A DNA stretch of 64,000 nt from Edaphocola flava (GTDB lineage Bacteria > Bacteroidota > Bacteroidia > Chitinophagales > Chitinophagaceae). Each line of letters opens with the position of its first letter. Position 1 is the first letter of the stretch. Location: assembly GCF_004118155.1 (NCBI RefSeq), contig NZ_SAIQ01000002.1, positions 310,001 through 374,000 of the forward strand, given 5' to 3'. Below the pieces are notes generated by a model. That model ran no database searches, had not been told where the DNA came from, and worked only from the letters and a program-made list of their open reading frames with translations. This document shows, in pieces, positions 44,801 to 52,770 of the stretch. A program made the translations under genes and the position numbers.

Positions 44801-47161
44801 TGCACGGATACCTTTCGCTCCGTTAGCGCTCGCTGCAACAGATACCCAATAAGTACTGTCTACAGATAACCCGCTGAATGTATAACTGGTGCCAGCTGTA
44901 GAATCCACAACCGCCATTACAGGTCCAATTTTGCGGTACAGGTAATATTTACTTACACCACTGATCGCTGTCCAGTTAATGCTGATATTGCCAGGGCACT
45001 GATCTGTCGCTAAGGTTGCAACAGGGCGGGCAATTACGGCAAATGTTTCGGATACGGCACTACCTGCATTCTGGCTTACGCGTATTTTGCATAATCCGGA
45101 ATTAATACCGGCTGGTACAGCCCATGTTACAAATCGCTTGTCATTCGTTGTACTGGCAATGCTGTTCCAGCTGCCGCCATTGTCCGTACTGTATTCTACA
45201 GTATAGTTTCCGGTGGCGGTTGGTGCAGCCCAGTGTACGTATATGGTTGATCCCGCTTCCACTTTTGTGCCGGGACCGGGATAGGTTACTTTAATATCAT
45301 TGGTTACAAACTGGTATACCACACGGTAAGACTGGCTTCCTGTTGGCACATTAAAGCCTGTTACATTGATAGTGTAATTACCAGCGGCCGGATTGTTGAT
45401 CACTACCTGCTCTACATTGTTCAGGTGGTCGGCACCCTCAACAGCAGTATCAGTCACATGCGCTGCTTCCGGGTTCAGTACCAGCGGAAATCGGGTGGGG
45501 CCGGATGGCGGACTCACATTCAGGTCCAGGTCATTGACCAGTGCTTTGGCATTGACAGGAGAGGCCGGTGCATCGTTCCAGTACAGCATGATTTTAAGCT
45601 GAGAAAGATTGGCCGGTACCGTAAGGGCATGATTTTGCTGCGCGGCATGTGCAACCGTTTGCGACATATAGCGGCTGTTATTAATAATCTCCAGGGCCTG
45701 GCCCACATCCATGCGGCCGAATCCGTAGCGGAAATCCGGTCCGGGATTGCCCAGATCAGTAGCGCTGTTCATCAATATGGCTTTAAGCAGATCACTTGGA
45801 GGATACTGCCCGCCATTCACTTGTTTGTATCGTTGTTGCAATAAAGCCGCTGCACCGGTCACGTTCGGACAAGCCATACTGGTGCCGGTCGACAGGCCGT
45901 AGCCATTATTGAATACGGTAGACATAATCTGTACACCGGTAGCGGTAATCTCTGGTTTCAGGCGGCCATCCTTTGCCGGGCCACGGCTGCTGCCTGCACT
46001 GAGGATGTCTCCATTCTTACCGGTATTGGCCACCACCAGGGTATTCTTCGCAGCCTGGTAAGAACCTCCAACCGTTGCATAGCTTTGGGGATATGCACCG
46101 CAGGTGAGCAAGCCATCATTTCCGGCTGCAAATATGTTCAATAGCTGGGGTGAATTTAAGGCCAGTTGATCCAGGTACTGAGACGCCGCATCATAGGTGC
46201 CTGCATAGCCACAGTTACCTACAATAGCTGCATAAGAGTTATTGGTCAGCTTCATATTGAAGTCCTGCTCATAGCGCGGGGCCTGGGTAATGATCTGGCT
46301 GAAAAAATTATCGACCAGTGTTGCCCTTGGAGCAAAACCCTGGTACGATTCATTTACAATACCACCGCCACCTACAGTCCCTGTAGTATGCAGTCCGTGA
46401 GAACTGCTCAGCATCGGGTTGTAGTTCTTTATGCGGTCATCATAGTCTATATGTGAAGGCTGGCTATCATCACCAACACCGACAGTAATGCCATCTCCCG
46501 TCAGGTTGAATCCTGTTGTATTCCGGGCCTGTTCTGCATCAGCGACGGCTATGGCACCATCATTGAGGCTTCTGTCCTCAAATTTGGGCTCTATAGTCAG
46601 TATCGCCGGAGTAGCGGCAAGTGTCGTTAGCTGGTTATAAGCAACGGAAACAATCCATTTGCGCTGGTTTTTCCAGTCCTGCTGAGGCAGTACGGTTGCA
46701 GATACTCTTTTCAGTACAGCATCGATATCTTTTATATCCTGTCCCGCAGCCAGTGTAAGAAAAACATTGACCTGTTCATTAGTGTTCTTACTAGCCAAGT
46801 ACGGACTGATCTTGTCATCGGCTGCAACTACAGCCCAGTAATCAATCACATTCTTCAATGCACTCAGGTCCTTACTTTTGGTGACGATTGCTGAGAATGT
46901 ATTATTGCCGATATATTCCTGCAATTGAATGCCGGATGCAGCAAGTTTCTCCCGCGAAGGCGGTTTCTTGAACTGGAGGTATAACTGCACCGTTTCTCCT
47001 GCTGGAGTAGCAGAAAATAATTTGTCCAGTCCGTTGCGTGCAGATTGTACCGATACGATTCTGTTGCGTAAAGATACCGGCTGCTGTGCTGTAGCCGTTA
47101 TATAGCTACCCAGCAGGACTGCACTTAAAAGAAATAATCCGGGTTTTGTGTATATTTTCAT
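41861..47161 (-). CDS. Giant secreted subtilisin-family (S8) protease with T9SS sorting domain
   Basis: The ~1766-residue preproprotein starts at 47161 or two codons earlier. It has a signal peptide ending ITATAQ, an inhibitor-like propeptide to ~200, and an S8 catalytic domain with Asp233/234 in GVGDDSQPS, His257 in SSHGLHTTGTVG and nucleophile Ser430 in STGTSMACPNVTG (numbered from the longer start). A P/proprotein-like jelly roll (WNDAPASPVNAKALVNDLDLNV) follows. FN3-like, CARDB-like and MAM/jelly-roll-like modules fill ~650-1650. The end FEVYPNPTHDGDIVFKW...GIYIIKVNSGG is a T9SS type A signal. It is a very large extracellular protease with many adhesive modules. Confidence 0.95.
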   Translation of the reverse strand: MKIYTKPGLFLLSAVLLGSYITATAQQPVSLRNRIVSVQSARNGLDKLFSATPAGETVQLYLQFKKPPSREKLAASGIQLQEYIGNNTFSAIVTKSKDLSALKNVIDYWAVVAADDKISPYLASKNTNEQVNVFLTLAAGQDIKDIDAVLKRVSATVLPQQDWKNQRKWIVSVAYNQLTTLAATPAILTIEPKFEDRSLNDGAIAVADAEQARNTTGFNLTGDGITVGVGDDSQPSHIDYDDRIKNYNPMLSSSHGLHTTGTVGGGGIVNESYQGFAPRATLVDNFFSQIITQAPRYEQDFNMKLTNNSYAAIVGNCGYAGTYDAASQYLDQLALNSPQLLNIFAAGNDGLLTCGAYPQSYATVGGSYQAAKNTLVVANTGKNGDILSAGSSRGPAKDGRLKPEITATGVQIMSTVFNNGYGLSTGTSMACPNVTGAAALLQQRYKQVNGGQYPPSDLLKAILMNSATDLGNPGPDFRYGFGRMDVGQALEIINNSRYMSQTVAHAAQQNHALTVPANLSQLKIMLYWNDAPASPVNAKALVNDLDLNVSPPSGPTRFPLVLNPEAAHVTDTAVEGADHLNNVEQVVINNPAAGNYTINVTGFNVPTGSQSYRVVYQFVTNDIKVTYPGPGTKVEAGSTIYVHWAAPTATGNYTVEYSTDNGGSWNSIASTTNDKRFVTWAVPAGINSGLCKIRVSQNAGSAVSETFAVIARPVATLATDQCPGNISINWTAISGVSKYYLYRKIGPVMAVVDSTAGTSYTFSGLSVDSTYWVSVAASANGAKGIRALALNRMPNDGNCNNITNHGDLALTRILSPVSARAFSSNPIGNTLTVRVLNMDNAVANNYQVGYRVNGGSWIINNFSTSINAGGNTILSVPGLNLSATGSYTIDAYVRNLALTDPLIMNDTQTVVVRHVANPPMNLATAFNEGFETAAPAESTQAVFAIPNADRFDFDLSGINGRMRTFVDGDITIGGNKSISLDNKINQKADINASSVNTLAGTFNLSTYNISNNEIRFDFDYVLHGKPKFYSDNKVMIRGNDLASWITIAPFDTNYVGTDRNYGSLSINDLLLANGQTFSATTQIMIQQKDTSLISSIGYGNGLTVDNFKLYEVQDDIALIKANNIIKFNCGLSNAVPLSVDVANLVNHAINTISISYQVDQQSIVTETIASINAKDTITHNFAQAMNLSAPGKHLVKVWVSYSSDNYHLNDTLSNIELHNQPVISSFPYLEGFELNDGYYYSEGTNNSWAYGTPNAIGITHAANGTKAWKTNLTGAYNSNEFSYLYSPCFNLSSLSNPMLSFSFFREIEAPNGAEIFDRGYMEYSTNGGLNWQKLGASGQGYNWYDNATENIWATATNNYWTVASIPLPVVSSITFRWVLKSDPGAEFGGLAIDDIHIFDLQKTVFDQDSFATAPVVTLNANTAFGTPTEISANIDPLSQSFTNAKFQSYKHTDYISPDAQQYFLPRNFAFVTTSAPAAPVLMQLFVKDSLMAVVRNATNCTSCTSHPKEVYQLGVTTYTDNNTAVLNHTLADDTNGVFSYIPRDSVLWIPYANGYYAQFRTDKAGEYWFNDGGITRNNPLPLNTLTFDAVKNDERTAKIRWSNTVDTDVLHYNVQRAGKDGVFRTVHTEAAIAVNGHEYSYTDTPVLDAPYALYRVRYTSFDGSVFYSIVKKVTWSGLPVTFEVYPNPTHDGDIVFKWYNPQQSGFSWELYNVIGQRIRTGWVDQSDFNSSEKISLKNMGGASGIYIIKVNSGGQTQEYKIVYDPR

Positions 47162-47267
47162 GGCCATAGACCGTTCTTAATTTTAATAGTAAATATAATC
47201 TTTATATACGAATCGGGGCAGGATATGCGGTAAATATGTTATTGTATGATTAAAAAGATTATGGGTA

Positions 47268-47298
47268 TTGCAATTCTTATTTCAAAATATTATATTTG
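47268..47298 (+). promoter_or_regulatory. Promoter of the 156-residue membrane protein gene
   Basis: TTG (47268-47270) and TATATTTG (47291-47298) are separated by 20 bases, a full match to the Bacteroidota primary-sigma consensus. Transcription would start near 47305. Confidence 0.65.
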
Positions 47299-47340
47299 TT
47301 AGGAGTATGTTTTTAATAATTACTTAAAATCATTTTATTT

Positions 47341-47811
47341 ATGATATTTAATACTACCTCACGAATTAAATCAAAGTTTTCCCCTGACGCCATTAAAGAT
47401 AAATTACTGGGACAAAGGGTGATGGTTCATCATTTAGATTTTGAAGTACTGGAGTCTAACGGTATGTTGAAAGTGATTCCTCATGCTGAAAATATAGACG
47501 GATTAAAAACATTACCTATTACCCACATCGAAATGCACCCCCAGACTGCAGAGACAACCATTACCATTAGCAGCAAACCCCGCAAGATTGATGTCGGCGG
47601 TTTGTACCTGATCTTAGCCTTTGTCTTGTTTATGTTTGCGGTAGCGGTATATTTCTGGAAGGCTTATCCCGATGAGACGTTTATCGTACCATTATCCCTG
47701 TTGGGTGTGGGTGTCATTATTTTCATTGTATTCATGATACGTATGCAATCAGGGTACTATGATTATGTACGTAAAATCAGACATTTTTTACAGAGTAAGG
47801 TGAATTCCTAA
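47341..47811 (+). CDS. Two-span membrane protein of unknown function
   Basis: The 156-residue product has a soluble N-terminal part of ~85 residues (GQRVMVHHLDFEVLESNGMLKVIPHAE, ending TTITISSKPRKID), two closely spaced membrane helices (GLYLILAFVLFMFAVAVYFW and FIVPLSLLGVGVIIFIVFMI) and a short basic tail. No motif is recognised. It has its own consensus promoter. The next gene, a TPR lipoprotein, starts 55 bases later on the same strand and may be co-transcribed. Confidence 0.75.
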   Translation: MIFNTTSRIKSKFSPDAIKDKLLGQRVMVHHLDFEVLESNGMLKVIPHAENIDGLKTLPITHIEMHPQTAETTITISSKPRKIDVGGLYLILAFVLFMFAVAVYFWKAYPDETFIVPLSLLGVGVIIFIVFMIRMQSGYYDYVRKIRHFLQSKVNS

Positions 47812-47866
47812 ACAACTCTTTTTAAAAAGAAATAGAATTTGTTCTTTTGTAACTCAATTGCGTTAC

Positions 47867-48871
47867 ATGAGAAACATTTTCTATTTTTTTTTATGCCTGG
47901 TCGTATTGAGTTCCTGCGGGGATAATGATGATGCCGGCACACAGCAGCAACAGCAGCTACCGGCTGCACTGGTCAATCCGATGATAAGACCGCTGACAGA
48001 AGCCATAGCCGCAGATACGGGCAATGCAAAGCTATATTACCAGCGTAGCCTGGAACTGAATAAAATGGGGCAGGATAGCCTCACGCTGCAGGATCTGATG
48101 AAAGCAGTAGCATTGGCACCTGATAATATAGTGTACCGCGAATCGCTTACTTTTTTCCTGATTGATAAGAAGAAGGCTGCGCAGGCTATGGAGCAGGTAA
48201 AAATACTACAGCAGAAAAATCCGAAGAATGCAACCTATACCTTACTGGAAGCAGAAGCACATATGGCCGGTAATGAGTTGGCTAAGGCAGAAATAATCCT
48301 GAACGACCTGATGGCCCGTATGCCGGGAGAACCTGATGTATTGCTGGATGCATCGCGTCTGAAAGCTGCACAGAAAGATACTGCACAGGCAATTGATTAT
48401 GCAAAAAAAGTCCTGGAAGTAACCCCTAACTTCTTTGACGGATTGTACCAGCTGGCCGATCTGTACAGCGCAACCGGCAATGCAGAAGCATTGAAGTGGT
48501 ATGATAAAATTTACAGGCTGGATACTTTAAATCCTAACCCCCTGTATGATGCTGCTTTGTTCTATCAGCAAAAAGGCGATCTGACTGCCGCAAAAAAGTA
48601 TTTTGTGAAAACAATTTATGTAGACAAAGACTTCACCGATGCATATATTCAATATGGTAAAATATTACTGACACAGGATTCCGTAAGCAAAGCTGAGCGC
48701 CAGTTTAACATTGCCATAGAGGTAGCACCTAACAGTGCGGAAGCATACTATCTGAAAGGACTGACGCTGTTGAAACAAAATAAGAAAGCGGAAGCGAAAA
48801 ACCTGTTTAATCAGGCGCTGGTATTTAACCGCAACCATACCGCTGCACAGGCAGCTTTGAAAGAATTATAA
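47867..48871 (+). CDS. TPR-repeat lipoprotein
   Basis: With the start at ATG 47867 the 334-residue product has a lipoprotein signal (FYFFLCLVVLSSC, Cys at ~16). About seven to eight TPR-like helix pairs fill the rest, for example AKLYYQRSLELNKMGQDSLTLQDLMKAVALAPDN and AEAYYLKGLTLLKQNKKAEAKNLFNQALVFN. TPR lipoproteins in this phylum are often parts of envelope complexes; the partner here is unknown. A TTG three codons upstream is a possible but less likely start. The gene ends 5 bases from the convergent thermonuclease gene. Confidence 0.88.
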   Translation: MRNIFYFFLCLVVLSSCGDNDDAGTQQQQQLPAALVNPMIRPLTEAIAADTGNAKLYYQRSLELNKMGQDSLTLQDLMKAVALAPDNIVYRESLTFFLIDKKKAAQAMEQVKILQQKNPKNATYTLLEAEAHMAGNELAKAEIILNDLMARMPGEPDVLLDASRLKAAQKDTAQAIDYAKKVLEVTPNFFDGLYQLADLYSATGNAEALKWYDKIYRLDTLNPNPLYDAALFYQQKGDLTAAKKYFVKTIYVDKDFTDAYIQYGKILLTQDSVSKAERQFNIAIEVAPNSAEAYYLKGLTLLKQNKKAEAKNLFNQALVFNRNHTAAQAALKEL

Positions 48872-48876
48872 GCCGG

Positions 48877-49485
48877 TTATTTATCGGCCTGGTACAGGCG
48901 CAGCGCCGGATTGTGCTCCTGCTGCATTTTACGGTATTCCGCATCTGAGATGCCTGCGCGCCTGTACTTTCTTACCACCCATGGTGGTGTAGGTTTGGGC
49001 TCAGCCCATAAGCCCTTCTTTGCAGTACGCGCCTGCGCTGCCAGATCAGCAAGATACTGTTCCTTGTTGTATTGAATATAATGCCAGGCAAGACCTGCAT
49101 GAAGCATCAGCTCAGAAATATCAGTTTTTCTTCCTTCCTGCATAATATATACCCTGGCCACAAACCGATTGTACTGGTCCGTTTTGCGGATCTCGCAGCG
49201 GACAGACTGGTTCAGCAACAGATCTGCCAGGTATTGTTTGGCCACCTTGTAATAGGGCATCCCTTTTTCCGGAGCATCGATTCCGTCCAGTCGGATATGA
49301 TATTGTTTTTTATCAGTAGTAAGTAGCGTAAAGGTATCGCCATCCGATACAGAAACCGATTTACCGGTATACACTTTCTTCTCCGGTGCCGGTTGTTGCT
49401 GTGTTTTGCGTTGTTGGGCAGGAACAGGTAAGGTCGCAAAAAGGCTGGTAATGCAGAGCAGGGAACTAATAAATCTTCGGGTCAT
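48877..49485 (-). CDS. Secreted thermonuclease (SNase-like)
   Basis: The 202-residue product has a signal peptide ending near PVPAQ and a staphylococcal-nuclease domain. Catalytic equivalents are Arg and Glu in YHIRLDGIDAPEKG and the second Arg in NRFVARVYI; DGDTFTL supplies the calcium-site Asp. It cleaves DNA and RNA with Ca2+. The C-terminal ~35 residues (PPWVVRKYRRAGISD...) are a family-extra tail. It starts 9 bases after the BBE oxidase gene ends and probably shares its transcript. Confidence 0.92.
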   Translation of the reverse strand: MTRRFISSLLCITSLFATLPVPAQQRKTQQQPAPEKKVYTGKSVSVSDGDTFTLLTTDKKQYHIRLDGIDAPEKGMPYYKVAKQYLADLLLNQSVRCEIRKTDQYNRFVARVYIMQEGRKTDISELMLHAGLAWHYIQYNKEQYLADLAAQARTAKKGLWAEPKPTPPWVVRKYRRAGISDAEYRKMQQEHNPALRLYQADK

Positions 49486-49494
49486 GTTATGTTA

Positions 49495-50976
49495 TCAGGG
49501 TAAGCTAATCGCTTGCGGGTACTGGAATATATTTTCAGGATCGTATTGTTGTTTTATTTTCTGCAAAGCAGCATAATTATCGCCATAGTAAGCCTGCTGC
49601 CAGTTTTTGAAATTAATATCCGGGTAGTTGCGGTACTGTGCCGTAATACCGGCATCCAGTATCATATCCTGTATCTCCTGGAAGGCTTTCAATAATGGCG
49701 CTTCACGCGCTGGTTGCTCCCAGTAAGCCTGCAGCTCGCTCAGGTAGGGCAGTGCGCGGTGCGGATAGCAGGATGCCTGCTCCATAGCAGTATTATTGAT
49801 TGCGCCACCCAGTGTATTGATCTGGTAGATCAGCCCTTTGTTCTGTACCACTTTATTAAAGATACTTGTGGCTATCTGTTTAATGTCGTCAAAGTTGCGG
49901 TAAAGGCCAGCACTCGCATTTTTAAACAAGATAGGTCCCTTGCGGCCATAGTAGCGTTTCATGGCCAGTGGCAGGTTCTGGTCCATTGTTCGGCTTACAC
50001 TATCTGCAATTGTAACAATAGGTTTAATCGCCGCCTCTAGCTGACTGTTCGAACCATACGTAGTAGCCAGTACTGTAAGGGTGCTGCCATTGAGTACAAA
50101 GGCAGAGAAAGCCTCCTGCGCCAGTGTTTCTGAAACGGTAAACCAGGTAGAAATTGCTTCTGTAAAACGTTCCGGTGTAAGGTTTCTGAATTTCAGCACA
50201 ATACTGGTGAACGTTGCCGGCATAGGATGTGTTTTGAAGGTCAGTTTAGTGATCACCCCATAGTTTCCGTTACCACCGCCACGGCAGGCCCAGAGCAGTT
50301 TGTCATCTGCGGTATAGGATTTACCATCGCCGGCTACCATCTGCACTTTTTTAAGGCTGTCGCAGGTAAGGCCATATTTACGGCTGAAGAAGCCATAGCC
50401 GCCACCAAGTGTAAGCCCTGAGATACCTACAGTTCCACAGCTGCCGGAGGGTATCAGTTGTCTTTTGGCAAAGAGTGCCGCCTGTACTTCCTCCAGTACA
50501 CAACCTGGTTCTATAGTCACCACATCATTCGCTTCCCAGGTCACTTTTTTCATCTGTGATACATTGATCACCATACCGCCGTCATTACCTGAAAAACCTT
50601 CAAAACTGTGCCCACCGCTCTTTACCGCCACTGGCATTTTTTGCTGTTTTGCATAATTTACGGCAAGGCTTACCCCTTTTTCTGTTTTACACAGGGCAAT
50701 GTATTTAGGCATTTTTTTGACCCTTGCATTGAATGCTTTATTGAACACCGCATAATCCTTGTCCGAACGGGTGAGCAGGAGTACATCTGCCGGATCAGCC
50801 TTGGTCAGGTCTATGGTTTCTTCGCTCTTTTCTGGCAGCTTGCTGCCGGAAGGGTCGGGCTTTCCGGTTGTTTTGGTTTCGTTATTATTTCCGTTGCCGA
50901 AGCAGGAGATGAATGGCATAAAAGCAATGCCCAGTCCCATCATGCGGAGAAATTCTCTTTTGGTGTATGTTTTCAT
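49495..50976 (-). CDS. FAD-linked oxidase of the berberine-bridge type, exported lipoprotein
   Basis: The 493-residue protein has an N-terminal hydrophobic signal ending in the lipobox FISC (C25). The PCMH FAD domain holds VKSGGHSFEGFSG with H123 and IPSGSCGTVGISG with C180, the two residues that can bind FAD covalently in BBE-like oxidases; GLTLGGGYGFFSRKYGL follows. The C-terminal BBE motif is AYYGDNYAALQKIKQQYDPENIF. It would oxidise sugars or alcohols outside the cytoplasm and make H2O2. It lies between mltG (8 bases upstream) and the thermonuclease gene. Confidence 0.92.
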   Translation of the reverse strand: MKTYTKREFLRMMGLGIAFMPFISCFGNGNNNETKTTGKPDPSGSKLPEKSEETIDLTKADPADVLLLTRSDKDYAVFNKAFNARVKKMPKYIALCKTEKGVSLAVNYAKQQKMPVAVKSGGHSFEGFSGNDGGMVINVSQMKKVTWEANDVVTIEPGCVLEEVQAALFAKRQLIPSGSCGTVGISGLTLGGGYGFFSRKYGLTCDSLKKVQMVAGDGKSYTADDKLLWACRGGGNGNYGVITKLTFKTHPMPATFTSIVLKFRNLTPERFTEAISTWFTVSETLAQEAFSAFVLNGSTLTVLATTYGSNSQLEAAIKPIVTIADSVSRTMDQNLPLAMKRYYGRKGPILFKNASAGLYRNFDDIKQIATSIFNKVVQNKGLIYQINTLGGAINNTAMEQASCYPHRALPYLSELQAYWEQPAREAPLLKAFQEIQDMILDAGITAQYRNYPDINFKNWQQAYYGDNYAALQKIKQQYDPENIFQYPQAISLP

Positions 50977-50984
50977 AAGGTATG

Positions 50985-51998
50985 CTATTTGATATTGTGT
51001 TCATCCAGCCAGGCACGATAACGGGCGGCATTCTGCTCCTGCTCTGCAAGGGTACGCGCAAACCAGTGGTAGCCCGGCTTTTGCGGATCAGCAACGAAAT
51101 AGATGTAATCATGTTTTACCGGATTCAGTACCGCATCTATAGCCGATGGATTAGGCATACAGATCGGGCTGGGTGGTAAACCCCGGTTTAAATAAGTATT
51201 ATATGGCGAAACGATCTTCAGGTCATTATAATAAACCCTTGAAATTTTAGTGCGGAAACCGGACTGCATTTTCTTGATAAAGATGATGGTAGGATCGGCA
51301 TCCAGCTTCATGCCTATGCGCAGACGATTAAGGTAGAGCCCAGCCACTTTGGCCTGCTCATCTTCTTTTGAAGACTCCAGTTGTACTATAGATGCTAGGG
51401 TGATCACTTCTTCAGTACTCATGCCAGCAGCCTGTGCCTTAGCCTGGCGATCACTCGTCCAGAACTGGTCGAACTCTTTTTTCATTTTTTGTGCAAAATC
51501 AGCACCGGAAGTATTCCAATGAAAGTTGTACGTATTCGGCATGAAAAAGTGGAGCATAGAAGGCGTGTCTACCCCTTGCGTATAAGCTGCCGTAGCAATG
51601 CTCTCCACGATTTGAGCAGAATCAGCCTCCAGAAATGGGGCTACCTTTCCGGCCAGCTCATAAATACTGGCATAGTTGCCGATGCGTATAGCTATTTCAT
51701 CCTGCTTGCCCTGCTTGATCATATTGACGATCTCGGCATTACTCATGCCTGGCTTCAGGGTATAGCGTCCAGGATAAAAATGCTGATCCAGCCCCTTCTG
51801 CCTGGCCACTTGTTTAAAGGTCGCATTACTTTTCAGTAAGGGTTGCACCGAATCCAGTATCTGCTCGAAGCGTGCACCGGTAGGAATAAACAGGTAACCT
51901 TTCTGTGCTACATTATTGGCATAACGCAGCATATAAAAATAGCCCCCTGCAGCCAGGGCGGCGACAGCAATAATGCCGATCAGGATTTTTTTCTTCAT
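50985..51998 (-). CDS. mltG: Endolytic murein transglycosylase MltG
   Basis: The 337-residue inner-membrane protein has one N-terminal helix (ILIGIIAVAALAAGGYFYML) and a LysM-like and a YceG catalytic domain. The motif ITLASIVQLESSKEDEQAKVAGLYLNRLRIGMKLDADPTIIF keeps the conserved second Glu of the E. coli IVEKE block, while the first is Gln. The late YNTYLNRGLPPSPICMPN...YFVADPQKPG is also family-typical. It cuts nascent glycan strands and sets their length. It heads a reverse operon with the BBE oxidase and thermonuclease genes. Confidence 0.95.
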   Translation of the reverse strand: MKKKILIGIIAVAALAAGGYFYMLRYANNVAQKGYLFIPTGARFEQILDSVQPLLKSNATFKQVARQKGLDQHFYPGRYTLKPGMSNAEIVNMIKQGKQDEIAIRIGNYASIYELAGKVAPFLEADSAQIVESIATAAYTQGVDTPSMLHFFMPNTYNFHWNTSGADFAQKMKKEFDQFWTSDRQAKAQAAGMSTEEVITLASIVQLESSKEDEQAKVAGLYLNRLRIGMKLDADPTIIFIKKMQSGFRTKISRVYYNDLKIVSPYNTYLNRGLPPSPICMPNPSAIDAVLNPVKHDYIYFVADPQKPGYHWFARTLAEQEQNAARYRAWLDEHNIK

Positions 51999-52026
51999 TG
52001 TAAAAATGTATCGGAAATACGATACT

Positions 52027-52034
52027 CAAAAATA
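52027..52034 (-). promoter_or_regulatory. -7 element before mltG
   Basis: The reverse strand reads TATTTTTG, a TAnnTTTG match about 29 bases before the mltG ATG. No convincing -33 box. Confidence 0.35.
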
Positions 52035-52205
52035 AGGTAAAATAGTACGCATATGATAGCTGTTATAAATTTTAAACAGTCCTTTGGCAACTGATTTTAT
52101 GCTATAGATGGCAGCAGGATAATTTTATATATACTGTTTGTTCTAAATGTTGCAGGAAAAAAGTAATATTACTACCGTATTTATTTTATCACCGAACATT
52201 TATTT

Positions 52206-52766
52206 ATGGCAATCCAGGAAATTATTGAACGCTTTGCCCTGCTCCTCATTTCTATAGGGATCATTTATTTTTTTACCAACAGAAATCGTACGGTCAAGTT
52301 ACATCCTATGGTAAATCTTCTCAGTATCTGCACTTTTTTTATGTGCTACGTATTTACACGTATAGAAGTAAGTGTAGGTATAGGTTTTGGTTTGTTTGCT
52401 ATATTCTCTATACTGCGCTTTCGAACAGATTCTTTTTCTATTCAGACAACTATTTTCATTTTTGTATCTATTACCTTATCAATGCTAGATATTCTCCTGC
52501 CTCTGGACAGAATTATATTTCTTGCAGCAATCAATATGGTAATTGTTTTAGCATTTGTCGGACTTAATTATTTTGAGAAAAAAGATGAATCGTTTAACGA
52601 TAAAAAATATGCAGATATTATTGTTGGGACAGAAGTATTTCTAGTCCTTGATGAAGAGGCTAAACGAGCATTTGTGCGCGAGAAAACGCACTTCCCATAC
52701 TTTACCTATCACATCAAAACAATAGATCTAAAGGAAAATAAAGTAGTTGTAAGAGTGTCTTACTAA
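52206..52766 (+). CDS. DUF4956 membrane protein
   Basis: The 186-residue product has about four membrane helices in the first 125 residues and the DUF4956 signature GFGLFAIFSILRFRT...IQTTIFIFVSIT, then a cytoplasmic domain of ~60 residues. DUF4956 proteins often accompany VTC-type polyphosphate polymerase or CotH-like genes; none is present here. Instead a secreted PPDK-like gene is convergent, only 4 bases away. The gene is visibly AT-richer than its neighbours. Function unknown. Confidence 0.88.
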   Translation: MAIQEIIERFALLLISIGIIYFFTNRNRTVKLHPMVNLLSICTFFMCYVFTRIEVSVGIGFGLFAIFSILRFRTDSFSIQTTIFIFVSITLSMLDILLPLDRIIFLAAINMVIVLAFVGLNYFEKKDESFNDKKYADIIVGTEVFLVLDEEAKRAFVREKTHFPYFTYHIKTIDLKENKVVVRVSY

Positions 52767-52770
52767 TGAG